A stretch of 64,000 bases of DNA from an uncultured Prevotellaceae bacterium (lineage in GTDB: Bacteria > Bacteroidota > Bacteroidia > Bacteroidales > Bacteroidaceae). This document shows, in pieces, positions 15,563 to 23,501 of the stretch. Positions within the stretch are counted from its first letter, which is position 1; every line of letters starts with the position of its first letter. Below the pieces are notes generated by a model. The model saw only the letters and a program-made list of their open reading frames with translations. It searched no databases and had not been told where the DNA came from. The DNA is taken from assembly GCA_902779455.1 (NCBI GenBank), contig CACZBS010000010.1, forward strand, positions 23,356-87,355, given 5' to 3'. The position numbers and the translations under genes were made by a program.

Positions 15563-16861
15563 ATGAAACTCTGGGACAAAGGTTACGACATTGACTCGTT
15601 AATAGAGAACTTCACCGTAGGACGCGACCGCGAGCTCGACCTCCAGCTGGCTCGCTACGACGTCGAGGGCACCATCGCCCACATCACCATGCTCGAGAGC
15701 ATCGGACTGCTCGCGCCTGAGGAGCTGCCCGTGCTCACCGAGGAACTGGGCCATATCGCCGACGACATCGAGGCCGGCCGATTCCAAATCGAGGACGGCA
15801 TCGAGGACGTCCACTCCGAGGTGGAGCACCTGCTCACGCAGCGCCTCGGCGATCTCGGCAAGAAGATCCACTCAGGCCGCTCGCGCAACGACCAGGTGCT
15901 TGTTGACCTCAAGCTGTTCTATCGCGACGCCATGCGACAGATGGCCCGTCGCGTCAAGGCGCTCTTCGACCTCCTGCAGTCGCTCAGCGAGAAGCACAAG
16001 GACGTGCTCATGCCTGGCTACACCCACCTGCAGATGGCCATGCCCTCCAGCTTCGGACTCTGGTTCGGCGCCTACGCCGAGACCCTCTGCGACGACATGC
16101 AGCTCATCGCCACCGCCTTCCACATCGCCAACCAGAACCCGCTGGGCTCCGCCGCCGGCTATGGCTCCAGCTTCCCGCTGAACCGCACGATGACCACCCG
16201 CCTGCTCCGTTTCGAGGATCTCCACTACAACGTCGTCGCCGCACAGATGAGCCGCGGCAAGACGGAGCGCGCCGTCGCCTATGCCGTCAACGCCGTCGCC
16301 TCGACCCTGGGCCGTCTCGCCATGGACCTCTGCCTGTTCAACAGCCAGAACTTCGCCTTCGTCAAGCTGCCCGAGGAGTTCACCACCGGCTCCAGCATCA
16401 TGCCCCACAAGAAGAACCCCGACGTCTTCGAGCTCATCAGGGGCCACTGCAACCGCCTGCAGTCGATGGTCAACGAGGTGTCGCTTCTGACCACCAACCT
16501 GCCCGTGGGCTACCATCGCGACCTGCAGCTGCTGAAGGACACGACCTTCCCCGCCATCAGCCAGATGGACAGCTGCCTCGAGATGGCCACCCACGCCCTG
16601 CGCCACATCGAGGTGCGACGCAACATCCTCGACGACCCGATGTACGATCTGCTCTTCACCGTCGAGGACGTCAACCGCCTCACCCTCCAGGGCGTGCCCT
16701 TCCGCGAGGCCTATAAAAAAGTGGCCCAGGAGGTGCAACAGGGCACCTACCAGCCCACACGCCAGCTCCACCACACCCATGAGGGCAGCCTCGGGAACCT
16801 CTGCAACGCCGAGATAGCCCGCAAGATGGAGCGGGTGCTCAGTCAGATAGAAGGAGTTTAG
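15563..16861 (+). CDS. argH: Argininosuccinate lyase
   Basis: This 432-residue enzyme of the fumarase/aspartase superfamily splits argininosuccinate into arginine and fumarate. The signature GSSIMPHKKNPD is near residues 275-286, and HSGRSRNDQVLVDLKLF near 104-120 is typical. It is the last gene of the cluster, 33 bp after argE. A large hairpin-forming repeat follows and may end the operon transcript. Confidence 0.96.
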   Translation: MKLWDKGYDIDSLIENFTVGRDRELDLQLARYDVEGTIAHITMLESIGLLAPEELPVLTEELGHIADDIEAGRFQIEDGIEDVHSEVEHLLTQRLGDLGKKIHSGRSRNDQVLVDLKLFYRDAMRQMARRVKALFDLLQSLSEKHKDVLMPGYTHLQMAMPSSFGLWFGAYAETLCDDMQLIATAFHIANQNPLGSAAGYGSSFPLNRTMTTRLLRFEDLHYNVVAAQMSRGKTERAVAYAVNAVASTLGRLAMDLCLFNSQNFAFVKLPEEFTTGSSIMPHKKNPDVFELIRGHCNRLQSMVNEVSLLTTNLPVGYHRDLQLLKDTTFPAISQMDSCLEMATHALRHIEVRRNILDDPMYDLLFTVEDVNRLTLQGVPFREAYKKVAQEVQQGTYQPTRQLHHTHEGSLGNLCNAEIARKMERVLSQIEGV

Positions 16862-16870
16862 AAGTTTTTG

Positions 16871-16996
16871 GGGAGTTCAGTAGTTTAGGAGTTTAGGAGT
16901 TTAGACGATAGGCTTGTATGCGATAGCCATGGATTAGAACTAACGTCTAAACTCCAGCGGCTGAAGGCCGCGGAAACTCCTAAACTCCTAAACTCC
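16871..16996. repeat. GAGTTTAGGAGTTTAGACG inverted repeat, copy 1 (possible bidirectional terminator)
   Basis: Tandem GGAGTTTA units lead into GTTTAGACG, a short centre with GCGATAGCCATGG, then CGTCTAAACTCC and tandem CTCCTAAA units, ending in CTTCTTTTTT. It lies between convergent genes (argH and a DUF4251 lipoprotein). The same design and centre recur at 63793-63875 after the last gene of the window. Confidence 0.75.
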
Positions 16997-17009
16997 CTTC
17001 TTTTTTAAG

Positions 17010-17492
17010 TCATAAATCACACTCACCCTCGAAGCTGATGTTGTCGCGGTCGCGGGCTCGCACAATGATGCTGGCCTGACCGTTGGGATAGACGTCGACG
17101 GTGAAGCAATAGACGTCCTCGCGGCTCTTCGCACAAAACTCCAGCCGCTCGACGTCGTGCTTCAACCGCGACTGACGGTAGTCGACCATCGGGGCCGTGA
17201 AGTGCAGGCCCTGCGCGTCGCTGCCGTAGCCCGCCGACCACGCCCGCCCGAAGTAAGGCAGATAGCTGTCGACCGTGTCGCGCTCGATCTTCAGCCGGAA
17301 GTCGGGCGTCACCTGATGCGTGCCGTAGCGCTGCGTGTTCATCGAGCGCACGCTGATCGTCAGCTGCCGCGTGCTGAGAGCCTGCTCCAGCGCCACCTCA
17401 CGTCGGGCCTGCTCCGCAGCCCGCTCCGCCGTCGTCATGCAGCCCGTCAGCATCACGACGAGCATGCCAGTCACGAACAATAACTTCTTCAT
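17010..17492 (-). CDS. DUF4251 domain lipoprotein
   Basis: This 160-residue protein has a lipoprotein signal peptide (MKKLLFVTGMLVVMLTGC, lipid-attachment Cys18). The rest matches my recollection of the Bacteroidota DUF4251 family: LPYFGRAWSAGYGSDAQGLHF followed by a beta-rich C-terminal half. Function is unknown; it is probably anchored in the outer or inner membrane facing the periplasm. A TATCTTTG -7 box at 17686-17693 suggests a long leader that would contain the palindromic element at 17518-17640. Confidence 0.8.
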   Translation of the reverse strand: MKKLLFVTGMLVVMLTGCMTTAERAAEQARREVALEQALSTRQLTISVRSMNTQRYGTHQVTPDFRLKIERDTVDSYLPYFGRAWSAGYGSDAQGLHFTAPMVDYRQSRLKHDVERLEFCAKSREDVYCFTVDVYPNGQASIIVRARDRDNISFEGECDL

Positions 17493-17517
17493 ATCGATTC
17501 TTTTTCTTCTATATAGT

Positions 17518-17640
17518 TACAGACCCCACCCCCGACCCCTCCCCTTGAAGGGAGGGGAGCGGTTGCACCGTCATTCGCGTCGGGCAGAGCGGTAGCCACT
17601 CCCCTCCCCTCAAGGGGAGGGGTCGGGGGTGGGGTCTGTA
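17518..17640. repeat. G-rich palindromic element copy 2
   Basis: A 123-bp element with 42-bp arms (TACAGACCCCACCCCCGACC... and its near-perfect complement, one mismatch) around a centre with GCACCGTCATTCGCG and GGTAGCCACTCCCC. It shares both arms and centre with copies at 3705-3833 (inverse orientation) and 49811-49969. Confidence 0.85.
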
Positions 17641-17685
17641 TTGTTATTATACATATTTGTTTTCGTTGATTCGAAAAGTTTTCTG

Positions 17686-17693
17686 CAAAGATA
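17686..17693 (-). promoter_or_regulatory. -7 promoter box for the DUF4251 gene
   Basis: TATCTTTG on the minus strand. The distance to the start codon is about 190 nt, so the palindromic element at 17518-17640 would lie in the untranslated leader. No clear -33 TTTG was found. Confidence 0.4.
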
Positions 17694-17818
17694 CAACATT
17701 TTCGTAAAAACACCCTGCTTTTCCGAAAATATTATGTAAATTTGGCTTCGCCGAATTTCTTTTTCGCTCGGAAAAGGAAAAAAACAAGAATTCCTTTCCT
17801 TTTCTCTCACTTATTTCG

Positions 17819-17826
17819 TAAATTTG
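17819..17826 (+). promoter_or_regulatory. -7 promoter box for the histidine acid phosphatase gene
   Basis: TAAATTTG matches TAnnTTTG about 29 nt before the start codon at 17855. A second TAAATTTG lies at 17737-17744. Neither has an obvious TTTG at -33. Confidence 0.4.
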
Positions 17827-17854
17827 TACCTGCAAAACAAATAACGGAACGATT

Positions 17855-19147
17855 ATGATCAAGAAAATCTATGCACTGGGCCTGTGCCTGATGGCCGCAC
17901 TGACCACGACGGCACAGACGACAGCCCGCGAGGAAATCAGCCAGAATACATGGCTGGCCGGTTCTAACTACGTCGACTACGACCGTCAGCTGCCTGACTT
18001 CCGCTACACCAAGCCCCCGCGCGGCTACGTCCCCTTCTACTTCTCACACTACGGACGCCACGGCTCGCGATGGCTCATCGGCGAGGACGACTACGAGCGC
18101 GTCATGCGGCCCCTGCGACGCGCCCGCCAGCAGGGTAAGCTGACGCGCGAGGGCCAGGAGACGCTGCGACTCATCGAGCAGTTCAACAAGACGACCCACA
18201 AGCGTCTGGGCGACCTGACCACCGTCGGCGAGCGCCAGCACCACGGCATCGGCCGCCGCATGACCGAGCACTTCCCCGAGATCTTCGTCAAGACCAAGGG
18301 CCTGCAGGTCGACGCCCGCTCGACGACCGTCAACCGATGCATCCTCTCGATGGTGGCCGAGTGCGAGGAGCTCATGGCCGCCAACCCCACGGCACGCATC
18401 CACAACGACGTCAGCGACGCCCTGCAATACTACCTCAACCAGCCCTGGAGCGACCGCCTGCGCCAGGCCGCCAAGAAGGGCGACCGCCTGCGCCATGACT
18501 TCGCCGAGCGCCACACCCACCCCGAGCGACTCTCGACGGTGCTCTTCAACGACCAGCAGTGGGCTGCCGACAGCGTCAACCTCAAGAGCCTGATGCGCCA
18601 GCTCTTCGAGGTGGTCATCAACATGCAGAGCCACGACGACGGCCCCGACATGCGCGACCTCTTCACCACCGACGAGCTCTACGACCTGTGGACCATCCAG
18701 AACGTCGGATGGTATCAGCACTACGGTCCATCGCCTGCGACCGACGCCATCATGCCCTTCTCGCAGTTCAATCTCCTGACCAACATCATACAGACGGCCG
18801 ACACCTGCCTCAGCAGCGGCCGACCACAGGCCACCCTGCGCTTCGGCCACGAGGTCTGCGTCATGCCGCTGGCCTGCCTCATGGAGCTCGGCACGTGCGG
18901 CGACCAGGTCAGCGACATGGAGCAGCTCGACGCAACCTGGCGCAACTACCGCATCTTCCCCATGGCCTGCAACGTGCAGCTCATCTTCTACCGCCCGAAG
19001 AAAGGCCAGGGCGACATCCTCGTCAAGGCCCTGCTGAACGAGCGCGAGGTGACACTGCCCGTCCCGCCGACCGCCACCCCGTATTATTACCGCTGGACCG
19101 ACCTGCGCGCCTACTGGACAAAGAAGCTCAGCGACTTTGCAAAATAA
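17855..19147 (+). CDS. Exported histidine acid phosphatase (MINPP-like)
   Basis: This 430-residue protein has a signal peptide (about 1-20, ending TTAQ) and the histidine-phosphatase catalytic motif RHGSR (68-72) in YGRHGSRW. The partner motif appears as RFGHE near residues 329-333. Domain length and layout resemble the multiple inositol-polyphosphate phosphatases of Bacteroides, which release phosphate from phytate. Substrate is inferred. Periplasmic or surface location is likely. The next gene also encodes an exported phosphatase, suggesting a local phosphate-scavenging theme. Confidence 0.88.
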   Translation: MIKKIYALGLCLMAALTTTAQTTAREEISQNTWLAGSNYVDYDRQLPDFRYTKPPRGYVPFYFSHYGRHGSRWLIGEDDYERVMRPLRRARQQGKLTREGQETLRLIEQFNKTTHKRLGDLTTVGERQHHGIGRRMTEHFPEIFVKTKGLQVDARSTTVNRCILSMVAECEELMAANPTARIHNDVSDALQYYLNQPWSDRLRQAAKKGDRLRHDFAERHTHPERLSTVLFNDQQWAADSVNLKSLMRQLFEVVINMQSHDDGPDMRDLFTTDELYDLWTIQNVGWYQHYGPSPATDAIMPFSQFNLLTNIIQTADTCLSSGRPQATLRFGHEVCVMPLACLMELGTCGDQVSDMEQLDATWRNYRIFPMACNVQLIFYRPKKGQGDILVKALLNEREVTLPVPPTATPYYYRWTDLRAYWTKKLSDFAK

Positions 19148-19173
19148 GGAGAAAGACCGGGAATCAGAAACTT

Positions 19174-19249
19174 CCGTCACGTCGTGACGCCATGACGGCA
19201 CGACGTGACGGCATGAAATCACGGCGTGACGGCATGACGTCACGCCGTG
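19174..19249. repeat. Two tandem CGTGACG hairpins
   Basis: CCGTCACGTCGTG (19174-19186) pairs perfectly with CACGACGTGACGG (19199-19211), and CACGGCGTGA (19220-19229) pairs with TCACGCCGTG (19240-19249). No U-tract follows. It starts about 27 bp after the phosphatase stop codon. Confidence 0.75.
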
Positions 19250-19370
19250 TCTTAAATTTGATGGCACGCCGAGGATTGTCTGGAGTGCTTATGCCATATA
19301 TTTCGTGTTTGTGGCGCACGATTACGAAAAAAAACACCGGTCGGACAAAGGTTATGTCGGAAATTTTTGC

Positions 19371-19378
19371 TATCTTTG
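19371..19378 (+). promoter_or_regulatory. -7 promoter box for the PafA-like gene
   Basis: TATCTTTG matches the consensus exactly. The start site would be about 19385, just before the 105-bp inverted repeat, which therefore forms the mRNA leader. A -33 TTTG is not obvious. Confidence 0.5.
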
Positions 19379-19387
19379 CAGCACACA

Positions 19388-19492
19388 AGTAGGAGGCGAC
19401 GTGTCTCACGTCGCATCAATCTGCTGGATTGCGACATGAGACACGTCGCATCAATCTGCAGAATTGCGACGTGAGACACGTCGCCTCCTACT
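19388..19492. repeat. 105-bp perfect inverted repeat with internal GACGTG...CACGTC copies
   Basis: Arms of 28 bp (AGTAGGAGGCGACGTGTCTC...) are perfectly complementary at 19388-19415 and 19465-19492. The centre holds a further GCGACATGAGACACGTCGCA copy and two ATCAATCTGC units. It lies in the leader of the PafA-like gene. Nothing else gene-like was seen in 19148-19553. Confidence 0.85.
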
Positions 19493-19553
19493 GCAAATCG
19501 GCGTAATAACTTTTAGTTATATAGAAGCACAACAAAAAAACGGATTCTGCAAC

Positions 19554-21062
19554 ATGACAAAAAAACTATTCTCACTGCTGGCCCTCTGCTGTCTCGCACT
19601 GACGGCAGCGGCGCAGTCGCAGTTCGGCGAAAAGCCCAAGCTGGTCGTGGGCATCGTGGTCGACCAGATGCGCTGGGACTACCTGGACCGCTACTACGAC
19701 CGCTTCTGCGAGGGCGGCTTCCGGCGGATGATCGACGAGGGATTCTCGGCCGACAACTGTCTGATCAACTACGTGCCAACGGTGACAGCCATCGGCCACA
19801 CCTCGGCCTACACGGGCACGACGCCCGCCTTCCACGGCATCTGCGGCAACAACTTCTACATCAACGGCCGCAGCGTCGTCTCCTGTCAAGACGACTCCGT
19901 CCGCGCCGTCGGCAGCGACGCCAACTACGGCAACCGCTCGCCACGCAACCTGCTCGCCACGACCATCGGCGACCAGCTGCGGCTGCACACCGACTTCCGC
20001 TCACGCGTGGTCGGCGTCTCATATAAGGACCGCGCCGCCATCTTCCCCGCCGGACACTCGGCCAACGCGGCCTACTGGCTCGACACGAAGGCTCTGCGGT
20101 TCATCACGAGCACATACTACATGACGGAGCTGCCGCAGTATGTCAGGCAGGTCAACGACGCCCTGAAGAAGAACAAGGAGGTGCAGAAGGCCGGCGACCG
20201 CATCGGCTACACTCCGCTCTGCGGCACCGTCATCACCGACATGGCCATCGCTGCCATCGACGGCGAGCAGCTGGGCCGCGGCGAGGCGACGGACATGCTC
20301 TGCGTGAGCTACTCCGAGACCGACGTCATCGGCCACGAGTGGGGCACGCGCGGACAGCGCACCGACGACGCCTACCTCACGCTCGACCGCGACCTGAAGC
20401 GCCTCTTCGACAAGCTCGACGAGCAGGTGGGGCGCGGACAGTGGATGGCCTTTCTCACGGCCGACCACGGCGCTGCCCACAACTGGCGCTACCAGCGCAG
20501 CCACCGGCTGCCCGGCGGTCCGTTCTTCAACGGCGACTTCAAGCGTGAGCTGGAGGCATACATCAGCCAGCAGACGGGCTCGACCAGCAATGTCGTCAGC
20601 GACATCATCAACTATCGCATCTTACTCGACCGCGAGGCCATCCAGAAGCAGGGCCTCGACATGAGCCGCGTGCGCCAGGCCGCCGTCGAATTCGCCAACC
20701 GCTATCCCCACATCCAGCGGGCCGTCGACTATGAGCAGATCCGCACCTCGGCACTGCCCGAACGGCTGGCCGAGCAACTGCTGAAGGGCTACTTCCCCGG
20801 CCGCTCGGGCGACATCGTCTTCATCCCCGAGCCCCACTACTACGAGTCGTGGCGCGGAGCCCCCGAGGGCCAGACGACCCACGGCGAATGGAACCCCTAC
20901 GACGCCCACATCCCCTGCCTCTTCCTCGGATGGAAGATTCCTCACGGGGCCACCTCGCGCGAGGTGCACATCACCGACATTGCACCCACCGTCTGTCAGC
21001 TGCTCCACATCCAGCAGCCATCAGCCTGCATCGGCGAGGCCATCACCGAGATCACGAAGTAA
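19554..21062 (+). CDS. PafA-like exported alkaline phosphatase
   Basis: This 502-residue protein of the alkaline phosphatase/type I phosphodiesterase superfamily has a signal peptide (MTKKLFSLLALCCLALTAAA). The metal ligand Asp37 is in VVDQMRWD, a nucleophile threonine lies in VPTVTAIGH (Thr76 or Thr78), and later ligands are in TADHGAAH. It resembles the phosphate-insensitive PafA enzymes of Bacteroidota. I chose the start at 19554 because it begins the signal peptide; the longer open frame upstream is repeat sequence. It probably releases phosphate from monoesters in the periplasm. Confidence 0.88.
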   Translation: MTKKLFSLLALCCLALTAAAQSQFGEKPKLVVGIVVDQMRWDYLDRYYDRFCEGGFRRMIDEGFSADNCLINYVPTVTAIGHTSAYTGTTPAFHGICGNNFYINGRSVVSCQDDSVRAVGSDANYGNRSPRNLLATTIGDQLRLHTDFRSRVVGVSYKDRAAIFPAGHSANAAYWLDTKALRFITSTYYMTELPQYVRQVNDALKKNKEVQKAGDRIGYTPLCGTVITDMAIAAIDGEQLGRGEATDMLCVSYSETDVIGHEWGTRGQRTDDAYLTLDRDLKRLFDKLDEQVGRGQWMAFLTADHGAAHNWRYQRSHRLPGGPFFNGDFKRELEAYISQQTGSTSNVVSDIINYRILLDREAIQKQGLDMSRVRQAAVEFANRYPHIQRAVDYEQIRTSALPERLAEQLLKGYFPGRSGDIVFIPEPHYYESWRGAPEGQTTHGEWNPYDAHIPCLFLGWKIPHGATSREVHITDIAPTVCQLLHIQQPSACIGEAITEITK

Positions 21063-21081
21063 GCGTGAGCCTTAGGGGATA

Positions 21082-21205
21082 GGGAAACTAATTGGCACTA
21101 ATTATGGAAAATTCATGCAGCAACGTAGAGCACGACTGTGACTACTGCTTCAGCATGTTGCTGACCGCACAATCATTTTCCATAATTAGTGCTAATTAGT
21201 TTCCC
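21082..21205. repeat. 124-bp inverted repeat GGGAAACTAATT...AATTAGTTTCCC
   Basis: Arms of 31 bp (GGGAAACTAATTGGCACTAA...) differ by one base and enclose a GC-richer centre with its own CAGCAAC/GTTGCTG pairing. It lies between convergent genes, so it may act as a bidirectional terminator, but the length and long centre suggest a mobile palindrome. Confidence 0.8.
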
Positions 21206-21275
21206 CTTTCAATTATTCTCATTATTCCAATTTCTTTCAAAAAAAACAACGAATTCGATCCAATTTCGTTCGAAT

Positions 21276-22250
21276 TCAATGGCGGCTGAGAAAGTCGCGG
21301 AGGTGCTGCGCATAGTCCTCGGGATAGTCTTTGTATGACTGGGCATGCTGTGTGCCCCGAGTAATCCAAAGCTGACGTGCGCCCGGCTTAGCCTCATAGA
21401 GCGGATGCACTATCCATGAGGGCACGAAATGGTCGTTGTCGCCATGGATGAACAGCATCGGCCACTGGCACTTAGCCACCTGCCTGAGCGGACTGGCCTG
21501 GCCGAAACGCCAGCCATACTTCAGCCCGCAGAGCAGCGACGACGTGAACATCAGGGGGAAGTCGCTGAGACCGAACTCCTCGCTCATCTCGTAGCTGAAC
21601 TCATCCCACACGCTCGTATAGCCGCAGTCCTCGACGAACCTGACGTCGCGCACCCCCTCGGGCATCGCCTCGCCCGCGACGTTCATCGTCGTGGCCGCCC
21701 CCATCGAGATGCCGTGCACCACCATCGTGTCCTGACGGAAGAGCGCCATCCAGTGCAGCACATCCCGTCGCTCCTGCCACCCCATGCCGATCATGTCGCC
21801 CTCGCTCAGCCCGTGGGCATGCAGGTCAGGGACGACCACGTCGTAGCCCATCCGCTCGTAGAGCCGCGCAATATGAAACATGCCGATGGCCTGGTCGCGC
21901 CAGCCGTGCAGGACGACGGCCGTGCGCCCCGTCGGACGCGGCTGTCGGATCACGAAGGCATGGTGGCGCTCGCCCGACGGCATCACAGCGAACGTGTCGC
22001 ACAGGGCCTCGGCCCGCCGCAGGCTGTCCACCCACGGCCGCGTCTCGGGGTAGCCCTCGAAGAGCCACCGGAACCGCTGCGCCGTGTCCTGCCGCTCCGG
22101 ATTGGGCGCCAGCGCATAGTCGAGCATATAGAGGCTGCCGCCCACGACGACGCCCGCCAGCACCAGCAGCACGGCCGTGAGGAAGCCCAAGACGAAGAAG
22201 ATCAGTCTGTTCTTGCGCAATCTGCGTCTCTCGTACATCATCTTTACCAT
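21276..22250 (-). CDS. Membrane-anchored alpha/beta hydrolase
   Basis: This 324-residue protein has one N-terminal membrane segment (about 14-40, LIFFVLGFLTAVLLVLAGVV) after a basic start, then an alpha/beta hydrolase domain. Catalytic residues are recognisable: nucleophile Ser in VHGISMGAA, Asp in IHGDNDHFVP and His in GTQHAQS. It is probably an esterase or peptidase-like hydrolase held on the outer face of the inner membrane; substrate unknown. It is divergent from the DUF362 gene. Confidence 0.88.
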   Translation of the reverse strand: MVKMMYERRRLRKNRLIFFVLGFLTAVLLVLAGVVVGGSLYMLDYALAPNPERQDTAQRFRWLFEGYPETRPWVDSLRRAEALCDTFAVMPSGERHHAFVIRQPRPTGRTAVVLHGWRDQAIGMFHIARLYERMGYDVVVPDLHAHGLSEGDMIGMGWQERRDVLHWMALFRQDTMVVHGISMGAATTMNVAGEAMPEGVRDVRFVEDCGYTSVWDEFSYEMSEEFGLSDFPLMFTSSLLCGLKYGWRFGQASPLRQVAKCQWPMLFIHGDNDHFVPSWIVHPLYEAKPGARQLWITRGTQHAQSYKDYPEDYAQHLRDFLSRH

Positions 22251-22261
22251 ATTTGTGGCGC

Positions 22262-22269
22262 CAAAGATA
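22262..22269 (-). promoter_or_regulatory. -7 promoter box for the alpha/beta hydrolase gene
   Basis: TATCTTTG on the minus strand, 12 bp from the annotated start. This implies a very short leader, or that the second methionine (MMYERR) is the true start. Confidence 0.4.
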
Positions 22270-22312
22270 CAAAATAAATCGGCGAAAAGGCCTCTTTCCC
22301 GAAAGTTTTTTG

Positions 22313-22320
22313 TAACTTTG
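22313..22320 (+). promoter_or_regulatory. -7 promoter box for the DUF362 gene
   Basis: TAACTTTG matches TAnnTTTG 26 bp before the ATG at 22346. No clear -33 element. Confidence 0.45.
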
Positions 22321-22345
22321 CCCCGAAATCAAAAGAATTGAAGCA

Positions 22346-23344
22346 ATGAACAAATTACTAACCCTGGTCATGGCGGCAATGACGCTGATGGCCTGCGGCG
22401 GACAGAAACAGCCCGCCGCAGAAAATCAGACAAACGAAGAAATGAATCTACCGACAGTCTACTTTACAAAGGACATCACGCCCGAGTCGCTCGTCAAGAT
22501 CTACAAGGCACTCGGACTGGAGGCCACGGGACGCGTGGCAGTGAAAATCTCAACCGGCGAGGGCGGCAACCCACACTACCTGAAGCCCGAGCTCATCGGA
22601 CAGCTCGTCCACGAGGTCAACGGCACCATCGTCGAATGCTGCACGGCCTACGGCGGCACCCGTCAGGACCCGAAGCTGCACTGGGAGACCATCCGCGACC
22701 ATGGCTTCGACCAGATTGCGCGTGTCGACCTCATGGACGAGGAAGGCGAGATGCAAATCCCCGTGGCCGACTCGACCCACCTGAAGTATGACATCGTGGG
22801 CAACCACCTCGTGAACTACGACTTCATGATCAACCTCGCCCACTTCAAGGGCCACGCCATGGGCGGCTTCGGCGGCGTGCTGAAGAATGCCAGCATCGGC
22901 GTCGCCTCCACCAACGGCAAGGCATACATCCATTCGGCCGGCAAGACCACCGACCCCGAGCTCTGCTGGACCGAGGAATACTGCGCCCAGGGGCCCACGC
23001 AGGACTTGTTCCTCGAGTCGATGGCCGCGGCCGCACAGGCCGTCCACAACCACTTCGACGGCAAGATCCTCTACATCGACGTGATGAACAACATGTCCGT
23101 CGACTGCGACTGCGACGGCAATCCCGCCAAGCCCGAGCTCCTCGACATGGGCATCATGGCCTCGCTCGACCCCGTCGCCGTCGACCAGGCCTGCCTCGAC
23201 AAGGTCTTCAACTACGAAGGGCATGAGGGCGACGACAACCAGCCCCTCATCGAGCGCATCAACCGCCAGCACGGCACCTACATCACCGACTATGCCGAGC
23301 GCATCGGCCTCGGCTCGAAAAAGTATAAGCTCGTGGAGCTCTGA
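22346..23344 (+). CDS. DUF362 domain lipoprotein
   Basis: This 332-residue protein has a lipoprotein signal (LMACGG, lipid Cys17). The body matches DUF362: INLAHFKGHAMGGFGGVLKN and NNMSVDCDCDGN are typical of the family, which is often annotated as a ferredoxin-like or Fe-S assembly-related protein. No 4Fe-4S ferredoxin motif (CxxCxxCxxxC) is present; the cysteine pairs in ECCTAY and CDCDG are other possible ligands. Function is unknown. A strong GC hairpin follows. Confidence 0.85.
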   Translation: MNKLLTLVMAAMTLMACGGQKQPAAENQTNEEMNLPTVYFTKDITPESLVKIYKALGLEATGRVAVKISTGEGGNPHYLKPELIGQLVHEVNGTIVECCTAYGGTRQDPKLHWETIRDHGFDQIARVDLMDEEGEMQIPVADSTHLKYDIVGNHLVNYDFMINLAHFKGHAMGGFGGVLKNASIGVASTNGKAYIHSAGKTTDPELCWTEEYCAQGPTQDLFLESMAAAAQAVHNHFDGKILYIDVMNNMSVDCDCDGNPAKPELLDMGIMASLDPVAVDQACLDKVFNYEGHEGDDNQPLIERINRQHGTYITDYAERIGLGSKKYKLVEL

Positions 23345-23365
23345 CCCCCACCCCACAACAATCGC

Positions 23366-23408
23366 GACGGCGCGAGTTTGGCACACCTCTTGCCAAACCC
23401 GCGCCGTC
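23366..23408. terminator. Hairpin between convergent genes
   Basis: GACGGCGCG-A-GTTTGGCA, loop CACACCTCT-like, then TGCCAAAC-CC-GCGCCGTC forms a strong stem of about 17 bp. It lies between the DUF362 gene and the restriction island. There is no clear U-tract, so terminator function is likely but not certain. Confidence 0.55.
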
Positions 23409-23501
23409 AGCGTATGATTCCTTCATCTCACTGCCACACCACCAGATGGCGCGGCAGCTGGATCACCTTGCGGCGGTCAAACCAAACACAATAAATCTTA
23501 C

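Noticed and set aside
18559-19392. Arg/His/Pro-rich plus-strand frame over the phosphatase gene end
   Set aside because: It is a shifted frame of the phosphatase gene running on into the CGTGACG hairpins.
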